Below, piece after piece: positions 23,411 to 33,562 of a DNA stretch of 64,000 nt. The DNA is taken from contig JAHYIO010000004.1 of the NCBI GenBank assembly GCA_020543525.1, forward strand, positions 868,001 to 932,000, in the 5' to 3' direction. The DNA is from Coriolopsis trogii (Eukaryota > Basidiomycota > Agaricomycetes > Polyporales > Polyporaceae). The stretch's first letter is position 1, and each line of letters starts with the position of its first letter. The notes under the pieces are model-generated. The model saw nothing but the letters and a program-made list of their open reading frames with translations, searched no databases and was not told the origin of the DNA. The position numbers were made by a program, and so were the translations under genes.

Positions 23411-24221
23411 AATACATACTACCACAATGAGTTGCCAAGTTGGCCGAATCGGATGTCGGAAGAAGTGGAGTGGACCAGGATAGGGACGAGTTATGGTATC
23501 TCGCCCAGTTTGAATGTTACAGCGGTGAGTTTCATACCCTGTTCACCGACTCTCTGTGGCTATATATATAGTCGTGGTCCGAGGAAGACTACAAGTCCGA
23601 GCAAAATCCACGATCAGGCACAAAGTCGCGCAAGCATAGTACTGTCGCAGTACCTCGAGTAAGTCGTATGAGACTCGACGACTGATGCGTAGCGATCTGT
23701 GATTGCAGAAGTAGGATTGAAGAGACTGATCAAACCTCTCTGTTTTCTTAGGCTCCTACCAACGGAAATTGGCCGTCTAGACCCTACGACCGTGTTCATC
23801 TCACTTGCCACTACCGGTCTCCTCCTGCTCACCAATCTCCTACGGTACGTGTATGGCCGTCATGCTCCCATGCTACACACACCCTACCGCGCCCCGCCCA
23901 CCCTTCCCCGACGTCCTACTGTCCACCGCCTTCTATAGCTTGATTCACGCACTGTGCTCACCGCCATGCGATCACCATTCTCTTCTGGTCCGGCTCGCGT
24001 TCGACAGCACGTATGCGGTGCTCAACCAGATCCTGCAATTGGCCGCTCCCGCGCTGCTCCGCGTGCAGCACGGGACGCTCTACGGACTCCCAACATGGCA
24101 TGACCCCGCGTTCGCCATGGCGGGGTGGCTCGTGCTCGACTGGGCGGTCGCAGACGTGGGAACGTGCGTGGCGCAGAGGCAGCTCACGCCGTACAGTAAC
24201 GTCATGATGCCCCGTGCGTGA
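23411..24221 (+). CDS. Hypothetical multi-exon gene
   Basis: Possible exons: 23411-23523 (MNTYYHNELPSWPNRM...) ending at a GTGAGT donor; 23572-23660 (SWSEEDYKSEQNPRSG...) with a GTAAGT donor; then about 23751 onward after TTTTCTTAG. The last part has a long open frame to 24221 (LVRLAFDSTYAVLNQILQL..., ending MMPRA). I cannot fix the phase of the last join and recognise no domain. It converges on the F-box pseudogene at 24255. It could also be only open by chance in GC-rich DNA. Confidence 0.3.
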
Positions 24222-24254
24222 AGTTCCCGCCGTGTGGAGGACTGGTATAATGAG

Positions 24255-25628
24255 CTAGCGGCGGATGTGCTCGACGTGGCGCGTTGCGTCCCAGTTGTGC
24301 AGCATCTGCTCGAGCGCATATCGCGCTTCGTCCTTGGCGGTGTCGAGTTCGGCTACAGTCTCCGCGTCGACCTGCAGTTCGGGGAAGGCGCTGCTCGCTT
24401 CGGCGTACGTCTCTGCGTCTCCGCACTTGTGGTCAATTTCAACCTTGAAGGACGTGAGTGGGAGGAGCTCGATGGTTTCAATTACGCAGCTCTGTAACCG
24501 CAGCATAATCAGTAAGTCTGGCAAAGACAGAGAAGGTAGAAGACGCACGAATAGTTCGTCCAAGTTTGCCTGACGGTCTTTCCCTTGCAAGACAATTCGG
24601 AGGTCCAGCGTCCGGACATACAAAGCAGCCCCCGAAGCATGTAGAACAGTAGCGAGAGTTTCCTCAGCGTTCGTCGGGTGAAAAGCAGCTGTATCGACCT
24701 CCAAGCGCAGATCTGTAGGACGGGCGCGGGACATAACATCCGTGAGATGAGACAGCACCCCGTGCTTCCTCGTTGCACGAACGTGGAGACTCGTGACCTG
24801 CGAGGCCAGAGAGAGGATGTAGAGATCGGTGAGCCTGCCTGTCAACTCTTCTAGCACAGGCCAGCATCCCACGCGCTGCTGAGCCTCCTCGTTCATCATC
24901 CGGAACGAGGGCAAGGTAGAGGGGTCGAACGACGCCCCGCACGTTACGTCGAAAGCCGTGATGTTGGGGAAGGACTGGATGTAAGGAGTGAGCTCCGAGA
25001 TGAGGCCGAATTGGATCTTGAGGCGCTTGACCTGCGGGTAGACAATGATATGCCGTCTCGCTTCGAAGTTCGTCCCGGACACTTCGACGAGCGTGCTCGC
25101 CGAGCCTCGAAGGAGGCCAATGGGATCGATGAGCTCGCAGTTTACGTGTCCGTTCACGTAGCGTCGGATCGCCGTAGGGAGGTGAAGCAAAGCAGTGAGG
25201 AGCCGCGATCGCAGCTTCCGGATCATGTACACGCAGTCAGAGTTGTCGGAGTCCTCGGCGGCTGAGAACTCGAGGTGCTTGAGGCACGTGAGGGCCGCGA
25301 GCGCATGGGGGAGTCGTGGATCGGACGCGAGGATATGGTCCGCAGGCGTTCCAGGTGGGAGATCTTGCTAACGAGGTCGACGAGGGCACTAGCTGCATAG
25401 GCACCGCTGGAGCATCGGGAGTCGACGTTCCTCGTCTGACAAGATGAAGAGGCTGAACGAGCTAGTGTCTCTGTCGCTCCGCAAAGTGATCTTGCGATCG
25501 AGCAGATGCTTCAAGCCCATGTTGCGAAGGATGATGCATGTTCGTGTCATGGATGAGAGGCCGCCGAGATCGTCCTCGAAGTTTTGCGCCTCCATAACAG
25601 CGTAGAGTGCATCGTATGTCAGTTTCAT
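24255..25628 (-). pseudogene. F-box/LRR-like gene B, two frameshifts
   Basis: The N-terminus MKLTYDALYAVMEAQNFEDD is the same type as protein A and the 45.2-46.7 kb gene, and 25232-24255 (325 residues) matches their LRR part (LLRGSASTLVEVSGTNFE versus LLRNSASTLTELSGTGFH). Between them the frame breaks twice. At about 25400 the reading moves from the MLQR frame to the frame giving AYAASALVDLVSKISHLERL. At about 25340 it moves again to the frame giving DHILASDPRLPHALAALTCL. Protein homology continues through both points, so this is a broken gene or contains assembly indels. Otherwise it would be an SCF-type adaptor of unknown target. Confidence 0.65.
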
Positions 25629-26732
25629 CTACAATGATGAAGTCAGCGAAGGGTTCTGTTGGTGCATATAACATGCTAAAGTACTCACCTTGACCTGCCC
25701 GCTAACGATCAGTCCACTGATGAACGTGACAATATCCTCTTGGACTAGGGATGTCCGAGATGTACTAAGCAATCGCTATGGGTTGGAGAAAGACAGAGAG
25801 AACACGCCGCTACAAACCCTGTCCATGAAGACTGTGCTGCGTGTGGGATGCGTGAGGCTTTCCGAGTGGTCGCGGCGAGGACAAGAGATGCTTTCCGACT
25901 GGCTCGGCCCGGCTCTTGTTTCCCTCGCTTTCGGCACTTGCCGGCTCGCTGCCTTCCCGTTCGACTTCAACCTTCTCCTACCATGGCGTGGACTTGTACT
26001 TAGTCTTGATTCTCGTTCGAAAGCCACGTACAAACTCGAGGCATAGAGTCTTGCGCATTACTGCACTATGCCTCCCAAGCCCGAACGGCGAAATGTGATC
26101 AAGTCAGCCTCAGAAAGGCTGCATCAAGACAGACTCCAAAGTCAGTAAGTCCACTGACCACGGTTCTCCTGCTGGAGTTATAGGTCCAAGAACCTCGTGC
26201 CGAGGGATGCATGCTCAAATTGGCTCTGATGCGCATGCCACACGCACTCTATCATGTCACATACGTACAGTAAGTCGTCATCTGCTCTCGCCGCATCATA
26301 ACACTTACCGGACGACTAAGGAAGATATGTCGTACACGCATGGGTATTCAATGTGTTACAGTAACACTTGCCCAAAAGCTGAGAATGGAGACTTTAGGGC
26401 AGAGAAAGCAAAGAAGCCGTTGTAGCCATGATACAGTCGCATCGCAGAGATACAATAGCAGCGTCAAATATCAATACAAATCAACAATCTCGGTACGTGC
26501 CCTAGTCCGTGAGACATATTACGATCAATACTAAACTACGTGACTACCAGACTACCAGAAAGATCACAACTGCGGACAACAAGCAATGAGGATAAGGAAC
26601 GCATGCATGGATCTGCGGCGGCAGGGTGAGCGCCCGCGCTCGTGTCCCGCCGGGTTTGACGTTGAGCACTGTTCAGCTGATCTGTGGACTCGCGTCAGCC
26701 AGACATGCGAGCTGTAGTATGCTTGGGACATA
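25629..26732. other. Intergenic region, no gene seen
   Basis: Contains the promoter of the F-box pseudogene and the 3' side of precursor 6. No supported ORF. Confidence 0.4.
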
Positions 26733-26864
26733 CTAAGCAATGACGCAACCACTATGACTGCCATACGACCCCGTACGCTCGCTGTCGATCAAAATGGTTT
26801 CGTCCGCGCTCTCGGTGGATACGTCGTCGGGGACGGCAGGCGCGATGGTGAAGAACGCATCCAT
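26733..26864 (-). CDS. Pheromone precursor 6 (GSHSG-CVIA type)
   Basis: A 43-residue single-exon gene starting MDAFFTIAPAVPDDVS and ending DSERTGSYGSHSGCVIA, then TAG; too short for a 60-residue ORF cut-off. It belongs to a second precursor subfamily whose seven members end GSHS(G/S)CVIA. E-R, 11 residues before the Cys, is the classical maturation site in agaricomycete precursors, so the mature peptide is probably TGSYGSHSGC-farnesyl or slightly longer. It lies 6 kb outside the receptor core, divergent from precursor 7, with TATATAA 130 bases upstream. Confidence 0.87.
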   Translation of the reverse strand: MDAFFTIAPAVPDDVSTESADETILIDSERTGSYGSHSGCVIA

Positions 26865-26991
26865 CGCGTGTGATAGGTGAGTTTGTTTAGCTGATGTATG
26901 AGCTTATGGTGGTGCTAGTGGCGTGTTCGGGATGTCAGGGACAGACAAGATCGTAGGGTGGATGAGGTCACCCGCAGGTCCAAGACAAGAC

Positions 26992-26998
26992 TTATATA
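26992..26998 (-). promoter_or_regulatory. TATA box of pheromone precursor 6
   Basis: TATATAA on the minus strand, about 130 bases upstream of the ATG at 26864. Confidence 0.5.
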
Positions 26999-28708
26999 CC
27001 TCTACATGCCTCGGAACATACAGCTATGAGCTCAAACGCATGCACCTAGAGGAGCACCGGCACTGCCTCCCATCACAATACCACTCTCTCAGACTATAAG
27101 AAGAGATGTGTGGCTCCTTCCCGAGCTGGCCGCTCCCGACCCCCGGATCTGCTGCGCAATCCGTCCTGCAGGCATCCAGTCATCTTAGAACTGTGCATAC
27201 GAATATTAGCCTTAGGCGGCAAACAGCAGAAGATCCAGAGATGGTACAGGATATCGTCTCCTACCACATTTGGAACAGTCAAGCAGCCTCGAGGCATCAG
27301 GCGTGAGTTCAGAATAGTATGCTCTCATCTGGCCACGCAACGCAGTCCATATCAGCGCTGATGAATGGGTATGCTGCCTTCTCCAGAGACTCAATCTGCC
27401 CACAGTGCGTGCAATTGTGCAAGATCTGGGTGATGACTGCGGTTTTGCCCAGCCTCAGCCATCCCACATCTTGCCAATGTCCGATACATGGGCGATGCGC
27501 GAGGCCCCTCTATGCATCTGTTGCTTCAAGTTCTCAAACAGTTTAGCGGTGGTATGTCGATGTTGCATGTGAATTGAGTATAACTTACCGAGCCACAGTG
27601 TCTGCAAGATCCTTGACATGAGTCGGATTGCCACCCGAAAAGCCGGTCATGCCCTCTCTGTCACTCGGTGATTCGTACCGGCTTGACGAGGCTTCATATT
27701 TGCGCTGTACCTTTTATCCAGAGGTTGTGGTACAGTCAAATATAGCTCAGAGGTTTCCGCGGTGAGTACTTTACAATAAGAGGTCCTTGGCGCTAAGCTG
27801 CCATGCCCCGAGATGTCGGTACCATATATGGCAGGAGTAGTGTTCGCGCCTTCCACTCGAGCGCCCGTCTTTTGTCTTGCGGAGTCTCTTGACAGACCGG
27901 CATGGACGGCTCTCTCAGCACTCTCGCTAAGCGAGCCTTCCAAGTACATAACCTCAAGACCAGGAAGACTCTCGTACGAGATTCGATCGCCTGCGATATG
28001 GGTGAAAACTGATACGCGGCGGCCTCGTTGCGTATCTGCATTGAATCTGCAAATTGGGCGACCAGGAATGACACGTCGAGCCTCTTGGATTCTCCGTGAC
28101 CAGGAGTCGTGCTCGGATATGAGGTCCGTTACGCTCAAAGACAATAGTTCACGTCACTCGGCATCCCGCCTCTGCCGCGCGATGATAATAAGGTGGGACG
28201 GCAAGACGTGCTCGGGGCGCAGGGAGGGAAGGGTCGGAAGGCGAATCGTGCAGGTGCGTACCTTTGATATCTCAGGGCGCGGACGGATATGGCGACGGGC
28301 AATGCATGCGTGACGCATGGTGCGCTGAAGACAACCTTTTCCTCCCCGCTAGCACGGATCTTCCAGACAATGTAGCGCGTGTCTATGCAGCGTGCAGCTG
28401 CGCCGTCGGGATGCGCACGGCCCCTACGCGCACACACAATTGCCTGGAATTAGGCAACTCTGCAGGCGACGAGCGCAGGCAACGCCTCCATCTACACGTT
28501 GTTCGCGCGCAGAAGGTGACGGGGCCTGAACGTGACTTCCGAGACTGTCGAGACTCGGGCGCTGCGGGAAGAGGATACTGTCCAGGGAAACGGGCGGCCC
28601 ACGGCTATTGTCCCGCGTCGTCATCGTGTGTGCCTGTGCACCCGTGCACCCGTGCACATTGACAGCTCACGCCGAAGCGGACAATTCGGTTGCCAGCGTC
28701 GACAGACG
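26999..28708. other. Spacer between divergent precursors 6 and 7
   Basis: A minus-strand frame at 27647-28140 reads protein-like for about 165 residues (VTDLISEHDSWSRRI...) but has no ATG and an equally long frame overlaps it on the plus strand (27813-28313). I recognise no domain and call neither. Confidence 0.3.
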
Positions 28709-28714
28709 TATAAG
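28709..28714 (+). promoter_or_regulatory. TATA-like box of pheromone precursor 7
   Basis: TATAAG, about 135 bases upstream of the ATG at 28845. Confidence 0.45.
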
Positions 28715-28844
28715 AAGACGGGTCCGCGCACTGGGGGAGAGGGCAGCGAACTCACCGTCCAGACACTACTGAAGCACTTGAGCCGCAGAGCTCAAAGAAT
28801 CCACTCCGCTTCTTCGCATTCGCCGAGACAACCCGCACTCTGCA

Positions 28845-28970
28845 ATGGACGCTTTCTTCACTATCGCTTCTCCCGTCCCCGCTGAGGACCCCGCGTCGAG
28901 CACGGAGATCTTCGTGGACGAGGAGAGGCTCAACACTGCTGGCTCGCACAGCGGCTGTGTCATTGCCTGA
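28845..28970 (+). CDS. Pheromone precursor 7 (GSHSG-CVIA type)
   Basis: A 41-residue single-exon gene starting MDAFFTIASPVPAEDPAS and ending NTAGSHSGCVIA, then TGA. The EER stretch about 10 residues before the Cys is the likely maturation site. The N-terminus is almost identical to that of precursor 9 (MDAFFTIASPVP). A 57-nt intron-like sequence (GTAAGT at 29018, TTTATAG at 29074) lies just after the stop, so the 3' UTR is probably spliced. Divergent from precursor 6. The cognate receptor is not known. Confidence 0.88.
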   Translation: MDAFFTIASPVPAEDPASSTEIFVDEERLNTAGSHSGCVIA

Positions 28971-30083
28971 AGGTTCGGGCTTGGCGAACTACCACAACAA
29001 CAAGTAGCGCTATCGGGGTAAGTGACAACGCTCTTGACTCGGAGTAAGAGTACCGACTGATATCCTCTTTATAGCGCGACCACTACTGTATCAATACTAC
29101 TCTCACCTCAACCTACCGCGACCTTCCCATAATCGCGCAACCTCCATCCTCTCGTCCGCGACATCCACATACATCTCGAGCATTATCATCCCTATCATCC
29201 GCAACCGTCTCCGCTTTCTGACCACCTTCGAATCCTGCGCGCCGCGCACCTTCGTTCACCGCACGGCCCCTCTTCACGACTGCCCGCGTTTGCTCCGCAC
29301 AAACGGGGAACGCACCATCTTACCACGCTCCTTCTTCGCGCCCCGTTCCCAATCCATGAATGCCTCCAGGCTTTTTCGATTCACGACATGCAGCATATAC
29401 ACACACGCTACCCTTCACGCCTCTTGTCGATGTTTCTCATGTGCTATGCTCTAACACGTCTTCCAACGTCCAACGTTCCAACATCCGCGTTCACGTTCCA
29501 TAACGTGCTTGTAACTTATCCACTTCCCTTTCCCCCCCATCCTCTTCCCCGCGTCGCCCCCGCCCCCATTCCCGTCCGCGCTTCACGGGCACCTTCACGC
29601 CTCTCTTCGCTACGCCTCCATCGTGCAATACGCACACATTGCTATCCCTGGTCTTTCTGTGTATCAACCCGAGCTCGTTTTGTTGTATACGTACTGTTCG
29701 TTACGTTTTGGACTCCCTCTGCTTCCCCCTTCTTTCTGTAGAACGGTCCTGCGCTATCTGGGTAGAGAAGGGCTTTTGTATCGTTATCGAGTGTAGGCTA
29801 CTTACTTCCGAATCGCGATTATGTTCGGAAATCGACATATCTCGAGATTAACTGACTTGGACTCTGAGCTTTTGTTATGCACCATATGGTCTACAGATTT
29901 GTACCGGCAGCTGGCTGTTGAATAGATGTCGTTCACCGGTAGCTGCGTGCTCTCACTTGTAAGCAGATGCTCAATCTCATGTGTGTATGCTTCAATGAAT
30001 ATCGAGCAGTCTCGTTATGATACAATAACGTCCGTCATGCGGGGTGCTATGGATACATGTATGGTACAATAGGCACGGAGCAT
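28971..30083. other. Pheromone 7 3' region, no gene
   Basis: C/T-rich, low-complexity DNA with the probable 3' UTR intron of precursor 7 at 29018-29074. No coding sequence seen. Confidence 0.45.
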
Positions 30084-30549
30084 CTACGGGTTGTTCACGC
30101 TCTGCTGCCACTGACCCTTATCGCGGCGAACGTTCCCTGCACACCGGCCAACGCATCAGTCCAGACTGCGTCCCACCACACTCATAGTGAGCGAGCTGGG
30201 GCGAGATAGGTACGCACCAGTAGCCTCCTGCTCGCGATCGCCCGTGACAGCGCCAACGACGGCGTCCTTGCGGCCGCCCACGCGGTCCTTGGTGCCCTGG
30301 ACGTACCCCTTGGCCTGCGCGGCGTTGTACTCGGCCTCGCCCACGTTGTGCTCCTGCTTGCCGGACTGCGCCCAGTTCTGGCTGCCGGTCAGGTTTCCGA
30401 GGCCCTCGACGGCGGCGCCCTTAGCCGAGTGGAACCGGCCTGTGTTCTTACTGTGGGTCGAAGAGTGGTCAGAGCGCTGTTCGTAGATGTGATGGAGGAA
30501 GGTGGGTGGTAGAGACGTACTTGGGGCCCTGCTCGTTGTTGAAAGACAT
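30084..30549 (-). CDS. CsbD/Hmp1-like stress protein
   Basis: Minus-strand exons 30549-30521, 30450-30218 and 30136-30084 give 104 residues. After MSFNNEQGP come NTGRFHSAKGAAVEGLGNLTG, GKQEHNVGEAEYNAAQAKGY and KDAVVGAVTGDREQEATGN, then a C-terminal KGQWQQSVNNP. The repeated charged, Gly/Ala-rich AKG...GxxGxxTG pattern is that of the CsbD-like family. In basidiomycetes, relatives are annotated as mismatched-base-pair and cruciform-DNA recognition protein (Hmp1, first known from Ustilago). The protein is small, hydrophilic and predicted helical, probably stress-induced. Unrelated to mating; a passenger in the locus. Confidence 0.8.
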
Positions 30550-31218
30550 GATGGTGGTGTGTGGGTGTGTGTGGTTGATTAGTTGGGTGTAGGTGGTTGT
30601 TGAGATCGTTCGGGTGTGGTTTGGATTGGTGAATTGGTGTGCAGTTGCTCTTATACCCTGTAGCAAGTTCAATGACGTCGATGCTTGACAGAGCACGCCA
30701 ACGTTGTGTTGGAACTGAGTTGGTGCAACTTGGAGTACTTCCCCACTGGGGCTATAGGCGTTGTGGCGCAGGAGCGTCAGTGGCAAAGAGAAATATCAGA
30801 TGCGTACCGTCTGGACTACACTGCGTTGCCATCCTACCGCAATCAAGTGCTCACGATGTGCTGAACGTGACAGGCACTCAGACTGATGCAGGACCACACC
30901 CAGGTCCCAGGCGCATTGAGGCAAGCCCGAGATGGCCGCGAGTATCCAAGGCTCTGTACGCCGCACGTAGAGGTCAGAAATGACGTCATCGCCAAGCAGT
31001 ACGACTGCAGTGTCCGCGACGGTGCATATGCAAGAAAGCAAAGCGACATGGGGGTAAGTAAGATACAGCGAGTGTGCACAGATGTACGTTAGCTCGTAAC
31101 AAACAAAGCGTCCGGTCCCATAGGTGGTAGCGCATAAGAATCTGAGAGGCACAACGGCATCCTCGGCCAGCGTGACGAGAGCGTGCCGATACTGGGAGCA
31201 ACGATGCCATACTGTGAT
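30550..31218. other. Intergenic region, no gene seen
   Basis: Promoter of the CsbD-like gene and 3' end of the membrane-protein gene. Only shadow frames. Confidence 0.4.
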
Positions 31219-32291
31219 TCAGTGCGAATTTTCCTGCCGGAGATGCTCGTCGTTGTCGTGCCCATGCGAGTCGGTAGAGGCAGGCGCATTCCCATCTTGC
31301 AGCGTCGTGCTGCTCGGCAACTCCATCCTCGTCACCAGCGGGCTCGTGTCGCTCGTTCCCCCCGCCCCATTGGGCGACCTCGCTCCCGTTCTCGACTCGG
31401 GTTGAGCTGTTCCCGTTTCCGTCCCCGTCACTGTCCCCGTCACTGCTCCTGCCCCGCTCGGGCGCCCGTGCTGGACGTCCTGGTATCTGGGAAGCATGTC
31501 CTTGTCGTCGTATTCGGGCAGGAACTCTTCTGGATCATCGGGGTGCGCGATCGTCCCCCGCCGGCCGCCAGTGTCGATGTCACCTGCGCGGGTGCGGCGC
31601 CCACCGCGCCGGCGGCGGTCGGTGTGAAGGAGTGGTACGGGCGCAAGAAGAGGGTCGAAGACGATAGCTCCCTGCGATCCCGACACAGAAGGGAGCCCCG
31701 TGGTACGGGGGACCGCGCGGGGACGTGGAGGCACGGAAGGTGTGGGGTGAGCTCGGAAGAAGTGACGGACGGGATGATGATTACGCCGGAGTCGTATAAC
31801 CCTGGATCGAGTGAGCACTCATGCTGAGGTCGCATATGTGGACGTACACGCACCTCCATAGGAAGATGGCGAGGAAGAGAGCGACGGCAGTAACGATGAG
31901 AGCGCCTTCTACAGCGGTCTGTTTACGATTTGGAGGCCGAACCGCGTCAGCGCGATGCAGATCACTCTGTGGGCGGACGTAGACGCACCTTTACGAGCCG
32001 TTCATGCTCATTACTGCCCTCCGAGGGCCTGCGTGATGGACTTGGGAAGAATGGTTTGTCGATGGTGCTGGACGCACTCGCGGTCGTGGACTCTGGCAAC
32101 ACTACGCTTGTCGAGCTCGTGTCTCCCGTTCCAGTCAGGGAGATGGTGGGGTTTGCAGAAGATGTAGGCCCGGCACCGGTGTTTGTCGTCCGCTGGACGG
32201 ACGTCGAGGCTGATGGCGATACGGGCGATGTAGGGTCCGAGACCTGCCTTGCGGCGTAAGGTGGCGCAAGCCGAGGCTGAGCAACAGGCAT
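31219..32291 (-). CDS. Single-pass membrane protein with Ser/Thr-rich N-terminal domain
   Basis: Minus-strand exons 32291-31989, 31918-31854 and 31801-31219 give 316 residues. An N-terminal Ser/Thr/Pro-rich stretch of about 100 residues (TSPVSPSASTSVQRTTN...) is followed by one strong helix (AVEGALIVTAVALFLAIFLW, residues about 103-122), a basic stop-transfer segment (RVIRLRRNHH), and a cytoplasmic tail with PEEFLPEYDDKDMLPRY and many Gly/Thr repeats. There is no clear signal peptide, so topology is inferred from the positive-inside rule. It resembles mucin-like single-TM proteins; I do not recognise a named family. It lies between the CsbD-like gene and uS19m. Confidence 0.7.
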
Positions 32292-32577
32292 CCCGATGAA
32301 GTTAGTTGATGCGCGTAGAGAGGATTAGCGAGATATCGACGCTGGAGGCATGAAGGACGAAGGCTGGCACGTCGTGCAGGACGACGAGCGGCGGAGTTGA
32401 AGAGGCCAAGGCACGGTCTGCGCACGCTTGGGCAGCTGCTGCTCTCAGCCCCGCACTTCTCGAGAATCCTTGGCGGTCGTCCGCAGTGTGTCACAGTGAC
32501 CTCATCCTGGTCACACAGTCACACGTCCCCAGAAGGAAGGCCGGAGAGGAACAGACGCCCATAGCTTGTTTTCGACG

Positions 32578-33030
32578 ATGTGGCCAACGGCGGTCGTCCA
32601 GGGCGGGCGGTCAGCGTGTAAGGGTGCGTTCTCTTCCTCCCAGGTTGCTCTCGACCCGTCTAAGCATGATGTTCATAGGGCCGTTCTTTGTAACTTTCCC
32701 CAATCTCAAACACGCTCTCGAGAACAACATTGCCATCAGGACTCAGGCCCGGTCTTGCACCATCCTCCCGAACTTCATAGGGTGCGTTCTCGACGTAGTG
32801 CGCATACTGCACGAGTCCGTACCAACGCGGCCATATATACTGCAGGATCCGGTTCTTGGTCCATAACGGAAAAGACTATGTCCCGGTGACGGTGACGCAG
32901 GACATGGTCGGGCACAAGCTGGGGGAGTTTGCTATCACGCGGAAGCGGTTCACATACAAGTGCGTCACAGCCATCTCCCGCCCATGTCATTCCGCTAACG
33001 GCGTCTTACAGGCAAACGAAGAACAAATAG
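32578..33030 (+). CDS. RSM19: Mitochondrial small-subunit ribosomal protein uS19m
   Basis: Exons 32578-32623, 32679-32781, 32846-32959 and 33012-33030 give 93 residues, the usual length for mitochondrial uS19. Order of motifs: SACKGPFF (usually SAWKGPFF), [50 protein letters not shown] and the terminal KQTKNK. It binds 16S-like rRNA in the head of the mitochondrial small subunit. The last exon is only 19 nt including the stop. Start ATG at 32578 gives [13 protein letters not shown], suitable as a short mitochondrial presequence. None of these exons stands out as a long ORF, so the gene is easily missed. The Trp-to-Cys change is unusual if the splice site is right. Confidence 0.88.
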
Positions 33031-33562
33031 ATTCTTACACTATCTTACCACGTATACGCTACTACTATCGCTGTTGTCCTACTCCCGCTATCATCGCTCG
33101 AGCCCTGCAATCTCACCGAGCGAATCTCCATCTGTGACAAGCCCCGGCGCCGTGACTTGCCTTACGGTTGCCCACTTCACACTAAGAATGCATCCGTCCG
33201 CGAAGAGATGAGGAGGCAGGGTACGGTCTGCCGATTCCCCCGAGTTCCGCAGGGTTATGACACACGACATGTGAGTGCGGGCTTGCGCAGCCTGTCTCGC
33301 GTGCGGTCTCCTGTCCGCGATGAGAATGGGTGCATTGAGTTCGGGCCAGGCGTAAAGTGAGTTTGTTCTCTGACTGTATGCAATCTCGCGGGAGCTATCT
33401 TCTCTTGGCCGGTTGCATTTCCACTCCACCTCGAATACATCAATGTCGCTATCGAATCGCTCGCTCGCCGTTACAGCCATCAACCAGGACTAGACAATCA
33501 CGAACACTGTCATGCGTCATTAAGCTGTAAGTGCTACTGTCACATCATACACGTTACGGCTT
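33031..33562. other. Convergent 3' region, no gene
   Basis: Between uS19m and the F-box gene C. No supported coding sequence. Confidence 0.45.
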
